Positions 32,757 through 42,559 of a stretch of DNA of 64,000 bases are shown here, piece after piece (positions within the stretch are counted from its first letter, which is position 1; every line of letters begins with the position of its first letter). This DNA is from Acidiflorens sp963841945 (GTDB taxonomy: Bacteria > Acidobacteriota > Terriglobia > Terriglobales > Acidobacteriaceae), in assembly GCA_963841945.1 (NCBI GenBank), contig CAWJFC010000028.1, positions 434,001 through 498,000 on the forward strand, written 5' to 3'. Made by a program: the position numbers and the translations under genes. The notes beneath the pieces were generated by a model, which ran no database searches, had not been told where the DNA came from, and was given only the letters and a program-made list of their open reading frames with translations.

Positions 32757-35700
32757 TTACCAGTTAAACTTCAGCGCAAACTGAAACTGCCGTGGATCAT
32801 ACGCCGCGGTCGCCTGTCCCGCCGGCGACTGGGTCGTGCTCGATCCCACCGCGCTACAGCACAACGGATTCACCGCCGCTACGTTATAAACGTTCGCGAG
32901 ATTAAACATGTCGGCAATCAGATCCATGCTGTAATGCTCTCCAAATCCAACCCGCCGCGCGATTCGCAAATCGTTGAATACCGTCCACGGCGAGACTCCG
33001 GCATTGCGCCCCAGATTGCCGTCCAGCGATCCCAGCGTCCCATCGAAGTCCAGGAAGCACGGCTCCTGAAAGCCGCCCTGCCGTGAGTATTTTGAAGTGT
33101 AGGTCGAGTATCCGCAGGCATTGGGCGCTGTGTTCGCAGGCACCACATTCGGTCGTCCCGTCAACGACGAAAGCTGGAAGTTATCGTCGTTGCCGGTAAT
33201 GATGTTGAACGGGCGTCCCGAGCCTAGCTCGATCAGCGGGGCAACCGTCCAGTCGCTGAACAGCTTGCCCGCAAATCCTGGGCCGCGCTTTCCGCTCTGG
33301 TAAACCCCGTTAAATACGAACCGGTGGCGCTCGTCAAACAGAGAAGTCGACCGGTCCTGGCCGGGATAGAAACTATCCTGCGGTGTCGTCGTCGATTGCA
33401 AATCCGTCGAGTCGTCGATCGCGTGCGACCATGTATACGACGCCGTGAATTCATAGTGGCTGCTGAAGCGCTTCCGCAAATTTGCCGTCAGCCCGTGATA
33501 CACCGAACTGCCATTCGAGTAGTTCGCATCCATATCGCCGAACGGCACGCAGCCCGTAAATGTGCTCGCATCGCAATTGGTATTAAATCCGGGCAGGCTC
33601 GCCAGAATTTCCTGCGCCAGCGCGATGCACGACGCTCCTCCACCCGCCAGAACCGCTCCGGCGATAGAGGGGTTCAGGCCTCCCGGACGGAAAAAGTTCA
33701 TCAGCGGTGCGCTGATCCAGGGCCCACCCGAGCCCGAACCGCAGGGTGTCAATCCGGTTCCGACCGTGAACGGGCTCGAAGGATTCTGTCCCGCTGCCGA
33801 AGCGGCAAAGAAGTTTTGCACCAGCAAATCGCCCCGAATCGGATTGGCATTGATTGGCCGGTTCAAATGCCGTCCTCCGTTGAAGTTGTAAGCCATGCTC
33901 ATCGCATATCCCCCGCCCAAGTCGTGCTCGTACGTCAGGTTCACCTGCTGCGAATAGGCATAAACAAAGCCCTTCGCCTGCGGATATCCAAACGGCTGGA
34001 ATCCCAGCGGCAGGAATGACGACGGATTCAGGTAATTCTGATTGAGGAAGAGCGAATTCGCCGGCGAAGTCACGCCGCACGTCGGATCTCCCGTCGCGCA
34101 CGCGAAGCGCTGTTGGTTCGGGTTGTAATTCAGCAGCCCGAGAACCGCCGGGTTGGTCGTCGGCGAGCAAGGGGAAGCGACCGAACCCCCCGCCGGCGGA
34201 ATCAGCCCCTGAAAAATTGGCCATGCGCTCAAGTTGCTTGGCTGTCCGGGCCCATTGCACAAGCCCGCCCCGGCAAATGCCAACTGTCCGCTGCTCGATC
34301 CATCCGACGCGTCGCCCAAAAAATACAGTCCCAGCAGCGGATGGTCATAAAAAATTCCATACGAGGCTCGCCAAACCGTCTTCCCATCGCCCTTCGGATC
34401 CCACGCGATTCCAATTCTCGGCTGGATATTGTTCTTGTCCGTCTGAATCCCCTTCTGCAGTCCCAGAATGTTGTACGCCGGCAGCGCCAGCCCTTGCGGC
34501 GGCGCGAACTTCGGCGCCGGCTCCACGTCATATCGCACGCCATAATTCAGCGTCAGGTTGTGCCGCGCGCGCCAGCTGTCCTCCCAGAAGGCTCCAATCG
34601 AAATATTGTGGAATGAGTCGCTTGGGCTTCCCAGTCCCTGAATGTAATCGCTCGGCAATCCCGCCCCATAAGCCTGCACCGGCGAGAGACCGGGGAAATC
34701 CGGCAACACCCCGGGCGCTGGATTGATGAATCCAAAGTCCGCCACCTCCGACGCCGGAATATTCGCGATGTCGTACACGCCGCCGTAATTTACAGTGAAC
34801 GTCGCGCTCAACGGCAGGTAGTTGAAGTCGCCGCCGAACTTCGTGTCATGCCGCCCGAGTGTCCAGGCAAAGTTGTCTTTGAACTGATATCTCTGCTCGA
34901 CGCGCTTGATATACGAGTAAGGCTCGCGTCCGAAGTACGCATACCCCGGAATGTTCACCGCCGGGTCCGATCCTCCCGGGATCTGCGTGTTGTAGAAGTA
35001 TTCATACCCGCGCCGCGCGTACTGAAAAAGAAATTCATTCACCCGGTTGTTGCCGATCGTCCAAGTATCCTCTGCGATCCCGGCCACGTCACGATAAGTC
35101 GTTTGCGAGGTTCGCGAATACGCATTCTGTCCAAACGGCTGATCCTGCCCGCTCACCTCAATGCCCGTAACCGTGCTCGGACTGGCATGCACCTCCAGGC
35201 TCAGGCGATTGGCGCTGCTGATATTGTGGTCGAGCCGCAGCGAGTACAAGCTTGTCCCCTCAAATACCGGAAAGTTCCCCTCCTGCGATGTCAGCGTTTG
35301 ATACGACCCCGGCACAAAGCACGTGCCCGGCACGGTACACGAAGTCGGAAACCCTCCGATCCCCGCGTAGCCTCCGGTGAATGCCAGCGGCCATGCACCG
35401 TTGATAGCCTGTCCCGACGAGGCTCCTGACAAGAACAGATACTGCTCCAGTTCCTGCAAATACGCGCTATTGCCCTCCGCCGTCTCCAGCACCAGTGGGT
35501 TCGTGATGAACCCAATCTGGTCCGGCGTCAGTTGCAGCGTCCCGAGCGGCAATCCGAGCTGGCCGGTGTCAAACGCATCCAGACCAAAGCAAACCTGTCC
35601 GCCGGATTGCTGGCAGTCATTGCCAATACTCGAGAATCCCGTCTCGTGCCGCCGGGTGACTTCATATCCAAAATAAAAATAGGTCTTATCTTTCTTGATC

Positions 35701-36566
35701 GGTCCGCCAAACGCCGCTCCCGCCTGCACCCGCGTGTACGCCGGATTCGACGTCGTCGAAAATGGATTCACCGCCTGAAAATTCCGGTTCCGCAAATACC
35801 CGAACAGGTCTCCATGAAAATCGTTCGTCCCCGATTTCGTGATGATATTGACCACGCCGCCCGACGCCCGCCCATACTCTGCCGCGTAGCTGTTCGTAAT
35901 AATCTGGAACTCCTGCACCGCCTCCTGCGACAAAGTCGACCGCACTCCGTTCACGGAGTTGTCCGTCGCATCCGCTCCGTCCACGTTCACCAGGTTCGAC
36001 CGTGCCCGCTGCCCGCTCATATTCAAGCCTGAAGTCGGAGCCGCGCCGCCCAGACTCGGCGCGTTGTCGCGCACCACCTGCGAATCCGTCAGCGTGAACT
36101 GAATGTAGTTCCGTCCATTGATCGGCAGGTCCTCGATTCTCCGCTCCCCGATCGTGTCCGTCGTCGAGCTCCGCGAAGTCTCTACCAGCTCCGCCTCCGA
36201 CGTCACCTCCACAATCTCCTTGCCAGACGCCACCGTCAGCCCGATCGGCAACTCAGCCACCTGCCCGACCGTGATATTCACGCCGGTTGCTTCTGCCGTC
36301 GCAAAGCCCGCCGACGCCACGGACACCGTATAATTCCCCGGCGCCAGTTGCCGCACGCTATACCCGCCCTGCCCGTCGCCGCTTCCCGCGCGTTCCAGCC
36401 CCTTCGCCACATCCTTCACGGTGACCGTCGCGTTCGTGACCACATTTCCCTTTGGATCTTTCACCGTAACGTGCAGATCGCCCGTTGCCGCGCCCTGTCC
36501 CAGCGCGAATTGTGAAATCAGCAACGCGACTCCCACCAGCAAACACGAACGCAGCATAGTTCTCAT
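32757..36566 (-). CDS. TonB-dependent receptor, Oar-like, with carboxypeptidase regulatory-like domain
   Basis: A 1269-residue outer-membrane receptor. The ATG at 36566 follows an AGGAG site and gives a clean signal peptide (MRTMLRSCLLVGVALLISQF, then ALGQG). A carboxypeptidase regulatory-like domain follows (GDLHVTVKDPKGNVVTNATV), then a plug domain (RRIEDLPINGRNYIQFTL, SNLVNVDGADATDNSVNG, YGRASGGVVNIITKSGTNDF) and a large barrel, ending QFQFALKFNW with a terminal aromatic residue. The ITKSGTN motif is a hallmark of the Acidobacteriota group. Substrate unknown. A longer reading from 36692 is possible but lacks a signal at its start. It diverges from the DDAH-like gene. Confidence 0.93.
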   Translation of the reverse strand: MRTMLRSCLLVGVALLISQFALGQGAATGDLHVTVKDPKGNVVTNATVTVKDVAKGLERAGSGDGQGGYSVRQLAPGNYTVSVASAGFATAEATGVNITVGQVAELPIGLTVASGKEIVEVTSEAELVETSRSSTTDTIGERRIEDLPINGRNYIQFTLTDSQVVRDNAPSLGGAAPTSGLNMSGQRARSNLVNVDGADATDNSVNGVRSTLSQEAVQEFQIITNSYAAEYGRASGGVVNIITKSGTNDFHGDLFGYLRNRNFQAVNPFSTTSNPAYTRVQAGAAFGGPIKKDKTYFYFGYEVTRRHETGFSSIGNDCQQSGGQVCFGLDAFDTGQLGLPLGTLQLTPDQIGFITNPLVLETAEGNSAYLQELEQYLFLSGASSGQAINGAWPLAFTGGYAGIGGFPTSCTVPGTCFVPGSYQTLTSQEGNFPVFEGTSLYSLRLDHNISSANRLSLEVHASPSTVTGIEVSGQDQPFGQNAYSRTSQTTYRDVAGIAEDTWTIGNNRVNEFLFQYARRGYEYFYNTQIPGGSDPAVNIPGYAYFGREPYSYIKRVEQRYQFKDNFAWTLGRHDTKFGGDFNYLPLSATFTVNYGGVYDIANIPASEVADFGFINPAPGVLPDFPGLSPVQAYGAGLPSDYIQGLGSPSDSFHNISIGAFWEDSWRARHNLTLNYGVRYDVEPAPKFAPPQGLALPAYNILGLQKGIQTDKNNIQPRIGIAWDPKGDGKTVWRASYGIFYDHPLLGLYFLGDASDGSSSGQLAFAGAGLCNGPGQPSNLSAWPIFQGLIPPAGGSVASPCSPTTNPAVLGLLNYNPNQQRFACATGDPTCGVTSPANSLFLNQNYLNPSSFLPLGFQPFGYPQAKGFVYAYSQQVNLTYEHDLGGGYAMSMAYNFNGGRHLNRPINANPIRGDLLVQNFFAASAAGQNPSSPFTVGTGLTPCGSGSGGPWISAPLMNFFRPGGLNPSIAGAVLAGGGASCIALAQEILASLPGFNTNCDASTFTGCVPFGDMDANYSNGSSVYHGLTANLRKRFSSHYEFTASYTWSHAIDDSTDLQSTTTPQDSFYPGQDRSTSLFDERHRFVFNGVYQSGKRGPGFAGKLFSDWTVAPLIELGSGRPFNIITGNDDNFQLSSLTGRPNVVPANTAPNACGYSTYTSKYSRQGGFQEPCFLDFDGTLGSLDGNLGRNAGVSPWTVFNDLRIARRVGFGEHYSMDLIADMFNLANVYNVAAVNPLCCSAVGSSTTQSPAGQATAAYDPRQFQFALKFNW

Positions 36567-36926
36567 AAGGCTCCTGGACGCTTCCATAAACTGTGGACGC
36601 AAACCATCCCTCGGAAGGCCGAAGTCTCCAGCCCCGAGGGTAGCAACGCAGACAAATTCTTTGGACGACGCAATCCCCGATCGGATCGCCACCCGTCATT
36701 AGACAAACTTCAGCAAAGTTGTTTGTCGAAAATACCGCAGATATGTATACCAGAGGTGCCTATTTAAGCAAGCATTAACATAGATTCCGCCAGTCCCAAC
36801 ACCAGTCAACTGTAAGTTTTCTAAACACTGCTCCAGCCGATCAAGTCGATCCAAGGCGCCTTTCGCAGTAAACCCCTGCAATCTGACCTCGAACCTCTGC
36901 CATAATCCCTAGCGAGCCCTCAGGCA
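36567..36926. other. Divergent intergenic region, 360 bases, with an inverted repeat
   Basis: This gap must hold the promoters of the receptor and of the DDAH-like gene. GACAAAC (36702-36708) is matched by GTTTGTC (36721-36727), with ACTT/AAGT inside, giving a possible operator or hairpin. No convincing -35/-10 pair could be fixed. Confidence 0.4.
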
Positions 36927-37925
36927 ATGCCATCGAATTCCACTCACTCCCAGTCGAGCCAATCGACGTCGATCCAATCAGCGTCCATCCAATCTATGTC
37001 CATCCACCCAATGTCCATCCAGAGCATGATCGCGTCGCTCCGCCAGGTCCTCGTCTGTCCGCCGAGCCATGCGGGCTGGAATGACCCCAGGAAATCCGCT
37101 GCCTGGCAAGACCTGGGCTTCCACCACCCGCCAGACTTCGCCGCCGCGCAATCGGCCCATGAGCAACTCTGCGAACTCCTGACCCAATCCGGAGCCGAAG
37201 TCCTAATCCTCCCCGCCGCTCCCGCCCTAACCCTGGACGCCGTCTACACCCACGACGCCAGTCTCCCCGCCAACCATGGCCTGATCCGAATGCGTCCCGG
37301 CAAAACCAACCGCATTCCCGAAGCCCAGGCCCAAGCCGAATTTCTGTCGCAGGTATCGCCACCGCCCTCTCGTAGAGACGCGGCTGGCCGCGTCTCGGCA
37401 GCCATTCCGATCCTCGCGGAAATAACAGTCCCCGCCACCACCGAAGCCGGCGACATCCTTTGGCTAGACTCCAACACGCTCTTAGTAGGCCAAGGCTACC
37501 GCACCAACCAGCTGGGCATCGACCAACTCCGCGCCATCCTCGCCCCGCACCAGGTCGATGTTATCGCCGCCCCGCTCCCCTACGCCCAAGGCCCCACCGC
37601 CTGCCTCCACTTGATGTCCCTGATTAGTCTGCTCGATGAACACACAGCCCTGGTCGATCTCCCATGGCTCTCAGTGCAAACCGTAGAATTCCTGAAATCG
37701 CGCAACGTCCGCCTGATCGAAATCGACTACTCCGAGCGGGAAACGCAAGCCTGCAACGTCCTCGCGCTCGGCAACAATCGACTGATCGCCATCGAAGAAA
37801 ACGTCAAAACCAACGCCCGCCTCCGCCAAGCCGGTTTCGACCTCCAAACCTTCCCCGGCAAAGAACTCTGCCTCAACGGCAATGGAGGCCCCACCTGCCT
37901 GACGCGCCCTCTCTTAAGGAAGTAG
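36927..37925 (+). CDS. Amidinotransferase/dimethylarginine dimethylaminohydrolase-like protein
   Basis: A 332-residue guanidino-group-modifying enzyme of the DDAH/arginine deiminase fold. The nucleophile Cys lies in the C-terminal motif NGNGGPTCLTRPL; an acidic pair GDILWLDSNTLLVGQGYRTN and the His of GPTACLHLMSLISLLDE complete the likely triad. Substrate is uncertain (dimethylarginine, arginine or similar). The N-terminal 33 residues are repetitive (MSIQ, ASIQ, MSIHP units of 15 bases), so the real start may be ATG 37026 (MIASLRQVLVCPPSH). A second in-frame repeat gives SRRDAAGRVSAA at 37370-37398, from a perfect palindrome. Confidence 0.8.
   Translation: MPSNSTHSQSSQSTSIQSASIQSMSIHPMSIQSMIASLRQVLVCPPSHAGWNDPRKSAAWQDLGFHHPPDFAAAQSAHEQLCELLTQSGAEVLILPAAPALTLDAVYTHDASLPANHGLIRMRPGKTNRIPEAQAQAEFLSQVSPPPSRRDAAGRVSAAIPILAEITVPATTEAGDILWLDSNTLLVGQGYRTNQLGIDQLRAILAPHQVDVIAAPLPYAQGPTACLHLMSLISLLDEHTALVDLPWLSVQTVEFLKSRNVRLIEIDYSERETQACNVLALGNNRLIAIEENVKTNARLRQAGFDLQTFPGKELCLNGNGGPTCLTRPLLRK
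37375..37396. repeat. Perfect palindrome inside the DDAH-like gene
   Basis: GAGACGCGGC (37375-37384) pairs with GCCGCGTCTC (37387-37396) around a two-base centre. It is read in frame as RRDAAGRVS and resembles the GTAGAGACGG hairpin before prfA. Confidence 0.85.
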
Positions 37926-38051
37926 CGCGCGGCGTCCCGCCCGCCCCACCCGAAGTACTTAGATCACAGCGCGCAGTGCAGCCGCAGTGGTAGCATCCGC
38001 ACATCTGCGAGAACGCTCTTCGAGAGAAACGCTCAAAAAGGGGAGGTTCAC

Positions 38052-38453
38052 ATGAGACGATTCGCAATTCTGGCTCTGATGCTGACAATGGTCGCCGGGC
38101 CTTCATTCGCCAAGACTCACAAAGAGGTATATCCCGTCAACTGTGCCGTGCTGTGGCCTGCTGTGAAGGATGCCCTCCGCAACTCCGGAAAATATGGAAT
38201 CCTCGGCATCGACGGCACCGAGATGACCGCCTCATTCGTCATCGGCGGCTCGCTCGGCGGAAAACGCATCAACTCTGTCGTCCTCAATGCAAAAGGGGAC
38301 GCCAGCTGCGAGATGCAGGTGCAGACCGCCTTTAGCGGACTTGCTCACAACGACGAGGGCGACTTCAAGAAGCGCGTCGATGCATCTCTGGCCGAGCAGC
38401 AAAAGGCGCAGCCGCAGTCTCCGCCCACGAAAACCGATAGCCCAAGCAAATGA
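38052..38453 (+). CDS. Secreted protein of unknown function
   Basis: A 133-residue protein with a signal peptide (MRRFAILALMLTMVAGPSFA) and a good ribosome-binding site (GGGGAGG 7 bases before the ATG). The mature part begins KTHKEVYPVNCAVLWPAVKD, then shows a hydrophobic strand pattern (SFVIGGSLGGKRINSVVL) and a polar C-terminal tail (QQKAQPQSPPTKTDSPSK). I do not recognise the family; similar small periplasmic proteins with a Cys and Trp are common in Acidobacteriota. It has no operon partner: mfd starts 236 bases further on. Confidence 0.7.
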   Translation: MRRFAILALMLTMVAGPSFAKTHKEVYPVNCAVLWPAVKDALRNSGKYGILGIDGTEMTASFVIGGSLGGKRINSVVLNAKGDASCEMQVQTAFSGLAHNDEGDFKKRVDASLAEQQKAQPQSPPTKTDSPSK

Positions 38454-38515
38454 CGCCGTTTCCCAACATAACGCTCGGCTAAGGGCGGGCATCGTCACCC
38501 GCCCACCGTTGCGAC

Positions 38516-38645
38516 TTTCTCTGTGTACTCTGCGCGTTCCTCGGCGAACTCCGCCGTCAAGCTTTTCGCCAGCAGCACCAGGCATCAACTTCAAGCAAGG
38601 GCACGATTGGTCACCGGAGACCGCTAACCGGTGACCGGTGACCCG
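38516..38645. repeat. Repeats before mfd (CTCTGTGT and GTGACCGGTGACC families)
   Basis: TTTCTCTGTGTACTCTGCG at 38516-38534 is of the CTCTGTG type also present at 63704-63732 and within mnmG. At about 38612-38645 GGTCACC, ACCGGTGACCGGTGACCC and related palindromes occur. No gene is seen in 38454-38689. Confidence 0.6.
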
Positions 38646-38689
38646 ACAATCCCCCTGCATCCCTCTACCCTTGATAGAATCGAAGCAGC

Positions 38690-41600
38690 ATGCTCCTGCC
38701 GTTCGTCCGCGAAATTTTCGCGGAGGTGGAACAACTTCCAGCCTTCCGGCGTGCGACCTCCCATCTCCGGGAGAGCACGGGGCGGATCAGTGTCTCCGGC
38801 CTCAACCCCGCAGCTAAAGCCCTCATCACCGTTCTCCTCCAGCGCCACTCCGAGCGCCCGTTCATCGTCGTCGTGCCCGATAACCGCGCCGCCGAGGACC
38901 TTGCGCCTGTCCTCGCTGCCTTTGCCGAACTGACGGGCGCCACCGACCCGGATCAAATCGTCACCCTCCCCGCCCGCGACGTTCTGCCGTTCCAGAATCT
39001 CTCGCCGCATCCTGAAATCCAGGAGGAGCGCGCCACCGCGCTCTGGAAGGTCGCCACCGGCCGCGCCACCATCGTCATCTCTCCCGTAAGCGCGACGACC
39101 ATCCTCCTCCGCGCGCCCGATTATTACGCCGACCTCGCCCGCATCCTCCGTCGCGGCGAAACCTTCGACCTCGAAAAACTTTTGCAGCACCTCAACACCG
39201 TCGGCTACACCTCGACCGACGTCGTCGAAATGCCCGGCCAGTACGCCACCCGCGGCGGACTGCTCGACGTCTACTCCCCCGAATCCGACCGCCCCGTGCG
39301 CATAGAGTTTTTCGGCGATGAGATCGAATCGATGCGCAAGTTCGATCCCGCCAGCCAGCGCTCTTCCAACCCGGTCGATGAAGTTGTCCTGCTCCCGCTA
39401 ACCGAAACGCCCGTCAACGAAGAATTGCTGGGCGCCATCAACGCCAGACTGAGTGGCAAGAGAATCGAGGGCACAACCGAAGCCATCGAGCAGGCCGCGC
39501 GCGACTCGGGTGCCGGAGTCTTTCCGGGCTGGGAGTTCTACGCCCCGATCGCCGGAGCCGATCGCACCATCTTCGCCATGCTCCCTGAAGCCAGAGTGAT
39601 CCTCGACGAGCCCGAGGCGCTCACCAAAGAACTGGAAAAAACCTGGAGCCGCATCGAAGAAGCCCACGAGCGCAGCGGAGTCGGCAACCTGGTCCGTCCC
39701 ACTGATCTTTATCTGACGCCCCAAAAGTGGCATGAAACAGTCCGATCCCTACCCGGTGCCGATCTCGAATACTTAGCCATCGCCCGCGCTCCTTCAAACT
39801 CTGATTCTTCTTCAAACTCCGACTCTTCTTCAAACTCTGTCATCCTGAGCGAAGCGAAGGACCCATGCATTTTGCCCGCAGCGGATAACACGTTGGGCGG
39901 CATATCCTCTGGGAGAAGAGACGAAGCTGCTTTCCTCACCCAGCCGGCCCCGCGCTTCCACGGCGCCATGAACGCCATGACCGAGGAAGTGACCAAGCTA
40001 ACGAAGGCCGGCACCCGCGTAATCCTGGCCGCTCCCAACACCGGAGAGGTCGAGCGCCTCGCCGACATCTTCACCGAATACAACGCCAGCTTCCGCCTCG
40101 GCAGCCGCACCCGCGGCGGCGAGAGCTACGCCGATGAGACCGCTTACTTCGCCGGAGAAATCTTCACCACCACGCTCCTCAAGGCCTACATCCCCGACGG
40201 CTTTATCCTCCCCGAAGCCCACGTAGCCGTCTTCGGAGCCCGCGATCTTTTCGACGAATCCGACCTCGTTGCAAGCCGCCCCGGCCGCCAGAAATCCAAA
40301 GTAAGCGCGTTTCTCTCCGACTTCCGCGACCTGCAAGTCGGAGACTATGTAGTCCACGTAGAACACGGCATCGGCCAATATCAGGGCCTGAAAGAAATCA
40401 ATCAGGGCGACGGCACCGCCGAGTTCATGCTCCTCGAATACGCCGAAGCCGCCCGCCTCTACGTCCCGCTGACACGCCTCGATCTCGTCCAGAAATATCG
40501 CTCGCAGGAAGGCGCGAAGCCAACCCTAAATCGCCTCGGCACCGGCCAGTGGGAGAAGACCAAGGCCCGCGTCAAGAAGGCCATGAAAGACATGACCGAC
40601 GAACTGCTCAAGCTCTACGCGCAGCGTCAGTCGGCACAAGGCCACGTCTTCCCCGCCGACACCGAATGGATGAAAGAATTCGAAGACGCCTTCGAGTACA
40701 ACGAGACCGAAGACCAGGCCCAGGCCATCGCCGACGTGAAACGCGACATGGAGGGCCAGCTTCCCATGGATCGCCTGCTCTGCGGCGACGTGGGCTACGG
40801 CAAAACTGAAGTAGCCATGCGCGCCGCCTTCAAAGCTCTTAGCGACAACAAGCAGGTCGCGGTCCTCGCACCCACCACGGTCCTCGCCTTCCAGCACTAC
40901 GAAACCTTCAAGCAGCGCTTCGCCGCATTCCCAGTCAAAGTAGAAATGATCAGCCGCTTCCGCACTCCGAAGCAGGTCAAAGAAATTCTCGAGCGAGTCG
41001 CGGTTGGGAAAGTCGACATCCTCATCGGCACCCACCGCCTTCTTTCGAAAGACGTAAAGTTTTCCGACCTCGGTCTCCTCGTAGTCGATGAAGAGCAGCG
41101 CTTCGGCGTTCGCCACAAAGAACGCATTAAACAGATCCGCACGCAGGTAGACGTATTAACCATGTCCGCCACGCCCATTCCGCGAACGCTCCACATGAGC
41201 CTGGTAGGCCTGCGCGACATGAGCGTGATCGAAACGCCGCCCAAGGATCGCATGGCGATCCAAACCGTGGTAGCGAGCTGGGATGAAAAACTAATTCAGT
41301 CTGCCATCGAGCAGGAACTCGACCGCGGTGGCCAGGTCTATTTCGTTCATAACCGCATCGAGACAATCTGGGAGATCGCCGCCAAACTCCAGGCCCTCGC
41401 CCCAACCGCGAAAGTCATCATAGGTCACGGCCAGATGGGTGAAGGCGAACTCGAAAAAGTGATGCTCAAATTCATGCATCACGAAGCCGACATTCTCGTC
41501 TCAACGACAATTATCGAAAACGGCCTCGACATTCCGCTCTGCAACACCATCATCATCAATCGCGCCGACCGCTTCGGACTCTCCGAGCTCTACCAACTGA

Positions 41601-42349
41601 GAGGCCGCGTGGGCCGCAGCAATCGTCGTGCCTACGCCTACCTACTCTTGCCCGCCGAAATCGAATTAACGCCCATTGCCCGCCGCCGTCTCGCCGCGCT
41701 AAAAGAATTCTCCGACTTAGGCGCGGGCTTCAAAATCGCAGCCCTCGATCTCGAACTACGAGGCGCAGGCAATCTATTAGGCGGAGAGCAAAGCGGCCAC
41801 ATCGAAGCCATCGGTTTCGAGCTTTACACGCAGATGCTCGAACGAGCCGTAAGAGAGATGAAGGGCGAGCAAGGCGTCGAAGTCACCGAGATCCAGCTCA
41901 ACCTCGGCCTCAACATCCGCATCCCCAGCGACTACATAAAAGAAGAAAACCAGCGCCTCCGCATGTACAAGCGCATCGCCGGCGTAGAAACCGAATCCCA
42001 ACTAAGAGACGTAAGCGCTGAACTGACCGACCGCTACGGCCCGCCCCCCAGCGCGGTGAGAAACCTGCTGGCCTATGCCGCCCTGAAGCTCCAATCCATG
42101 CGAGCTGGCGCGACGGCTATCGAGCGCAAGCGCGAAATCGTAAACATAAAATTCGCCCCCACCGCGACCATCGACCCCGGCAAACTAGCCAGGTTCGTGG
42201 CCAGCCAACCTAAAGCTCAATTCACCCCCGATGGTACCCTGAAATTCACCATCAAAATAGCCAGCGCCGAAAGCATCCTCGAAACCCTTCGCGACCTGTT
42301 GGAAGAGCTGCAAGCCCAGGAAAGCCCCGCTCCCGCTCCAACCGCCTAG
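38690..42349 (+). CDS. mfd: Transcription-repair coupling factor Mfd
   Basis: A 1219-residue ATP-driven translocase that removes stalled RNA polymerase at DNA damage and recruits UvrA. In order: UvrB-homology N-terminal part (TLPARDVLPFQNLSPHPEI, YATRGGLLDVYSP), the RNA-polymerase-interacting region (VGDYVVHVEHGIGQYQGL, YVPLTRLDLVQKY), the motor with Walker A CGDVGYGKTEVAMRAA (about residue 700), DEEQRFGV, SATPIPRTLHMSL, STTIIENGLDIP, QLRGRVGRSNRRAYAYLL, and the TRCF C-terminal domain. Between LEYLAIARAP and FHGAMNAMTEEV lies an in-frame insert of about 50 residues made of SSNSD units and VILSEAKDPCILP, from a dispersed repeat, absent in the family. Start ATG 38690 is the first after the repeats. 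Confidence 0.97.
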   Translation: MLLPFVREIFAEVEQLPAFRRATSHLRESTGRISVSGLNPAAKALITVLLQRHSERPFIVVVPDNRAAEDLAPVLAAFAELTGATDPDQIVTLPARDVLPFQNLSPHPEIQEERATALWKVATGRATIVISPVSATTILLRAPDYYADLARILRRGETFDLEKLLQHLNTVGYTSTDVVEMPGQYATRGGLLDVYSPESDRPVRIEFFGDEIESMRKFDPASQRSSNPVDEVVLLPLTETPVNEELLGAINARLSGKRIEGTTEAIEQAARDSGAGVFPGWEFYAPIAGADRTIFAMLPEARVILDEPEALTKELEKTWSRIEEAHERSGVGNLVRPTDLYLTPQKWHETVRSLPGADLEYLAIARAPSNSDSSSNSDSSSNSVILSEAKDPCILPAADNTLGGISSGRRDEAAFLTQPAPRFHGAMNAMTEEVTKLTKAGTRVILAAPNTGEVERLADIFTEYNASFRLGSRTRGGESYADETAYFAGEIFTTTLLKAYIPDGFILPEAHVAVFGARDLFDESDLVASRPGRQKSKVSAFLSDFRDLQVGDYVVHVEHGIGQYQGLKEINQGDGTAEFMLLEYAEAARLYVPLTRLDLVQKYRSQEGAKPTLNRLGTGQWEKTKARVKKAMKDMTDELLKLYAQRQSAQGHVFPADTEWMKEFEDAFEYNETEDQAQAIADVKRDMEGQLPMDRLLCGDVGYGKTEVAMRAAFKALSDNKQVAVLAPTTVLAFQHYETFKQRFAAFPVKVEMISRFRTPKQVKEILERVAVGKVDILIGTHRLLSKDVKFSDLGLLVVDEEQRFGVRHKERIKQIRTQVDVLTMSATPIPRTLHMSLVGLRDMSVIETPPKDRMAIQTVVASWDEKLIQSAIEQELDRGGQVYFVHNRIETIWEIAAKLQALAPTAKVIIGHGQMGEGELEKVMLKFMHHEADILVSTTIIENGLDIPLCNTIIINRADRFGLSELYQLRGRVGRSNRRAYAYLLLPAEIELTPIARRRLAALKEFSDLGAGFKIAALDLELRGAGNLLGGEQSGHIEAIGFELYTQMLERAVREMKGEQGVEVTEIQLNLGLNIRIPSDYIKEENQRLRMYKRIAGVETESQLRDVSAELTDRYGPPPSAVRNLLAYAALKLQSMRAGATAIERKREIVNIKFAPTATIDPGKLARFVASQPKAQFTPDGTLKFTIKIASAESILETLRDLLEELQAQESPAPAPTA
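39793..39870. repeat. In-frame repeat inside mfd: three 18-base units plus GAGCGAAGCGAAGG element
   Basis: An 18-base unit TTCAAACTCTGATTCTTC starts at 39793, 39811 and 39829. It is followed by the element CCTGAGCGAAGCGAAGGAC (39839-39868 in full). A second copy of the element lies 49 bases after mfd; 29 of 30 bases agree. Confidence 0.9.
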
Positions 42350-42397
42350 AGCTTCCAGCCGCCCAGGTCTTACGTAAATCATTCAAAATTCCGCGTT

Positions 42398-42427
42398 GTC
42401 ATCCTGAGCGAAGCGAAGGACCTATGC
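42398..42427. repeat. Second copy of the GAGCGAAGCGAAGG element
   Basis: The 30 bases match those inside mfd at all but one position, and both are preceded by a TTCAAA stretch. It lies in the mfd-galU gap (42350-42559), which holds no gene. Confidence 0.9.
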
Positions 42428-42559
42428 GTTTGTCGGCGGTGAGGAACGCAGGCGATTGCTCACGAACCGGGACGGAGACGTCGATCAGACTTCCCGGAAA
42501 TTCCTACAGCATCTACCCGGCTACCTCCTCCCAACCCAACCGTTTACAATTGACCCGCC

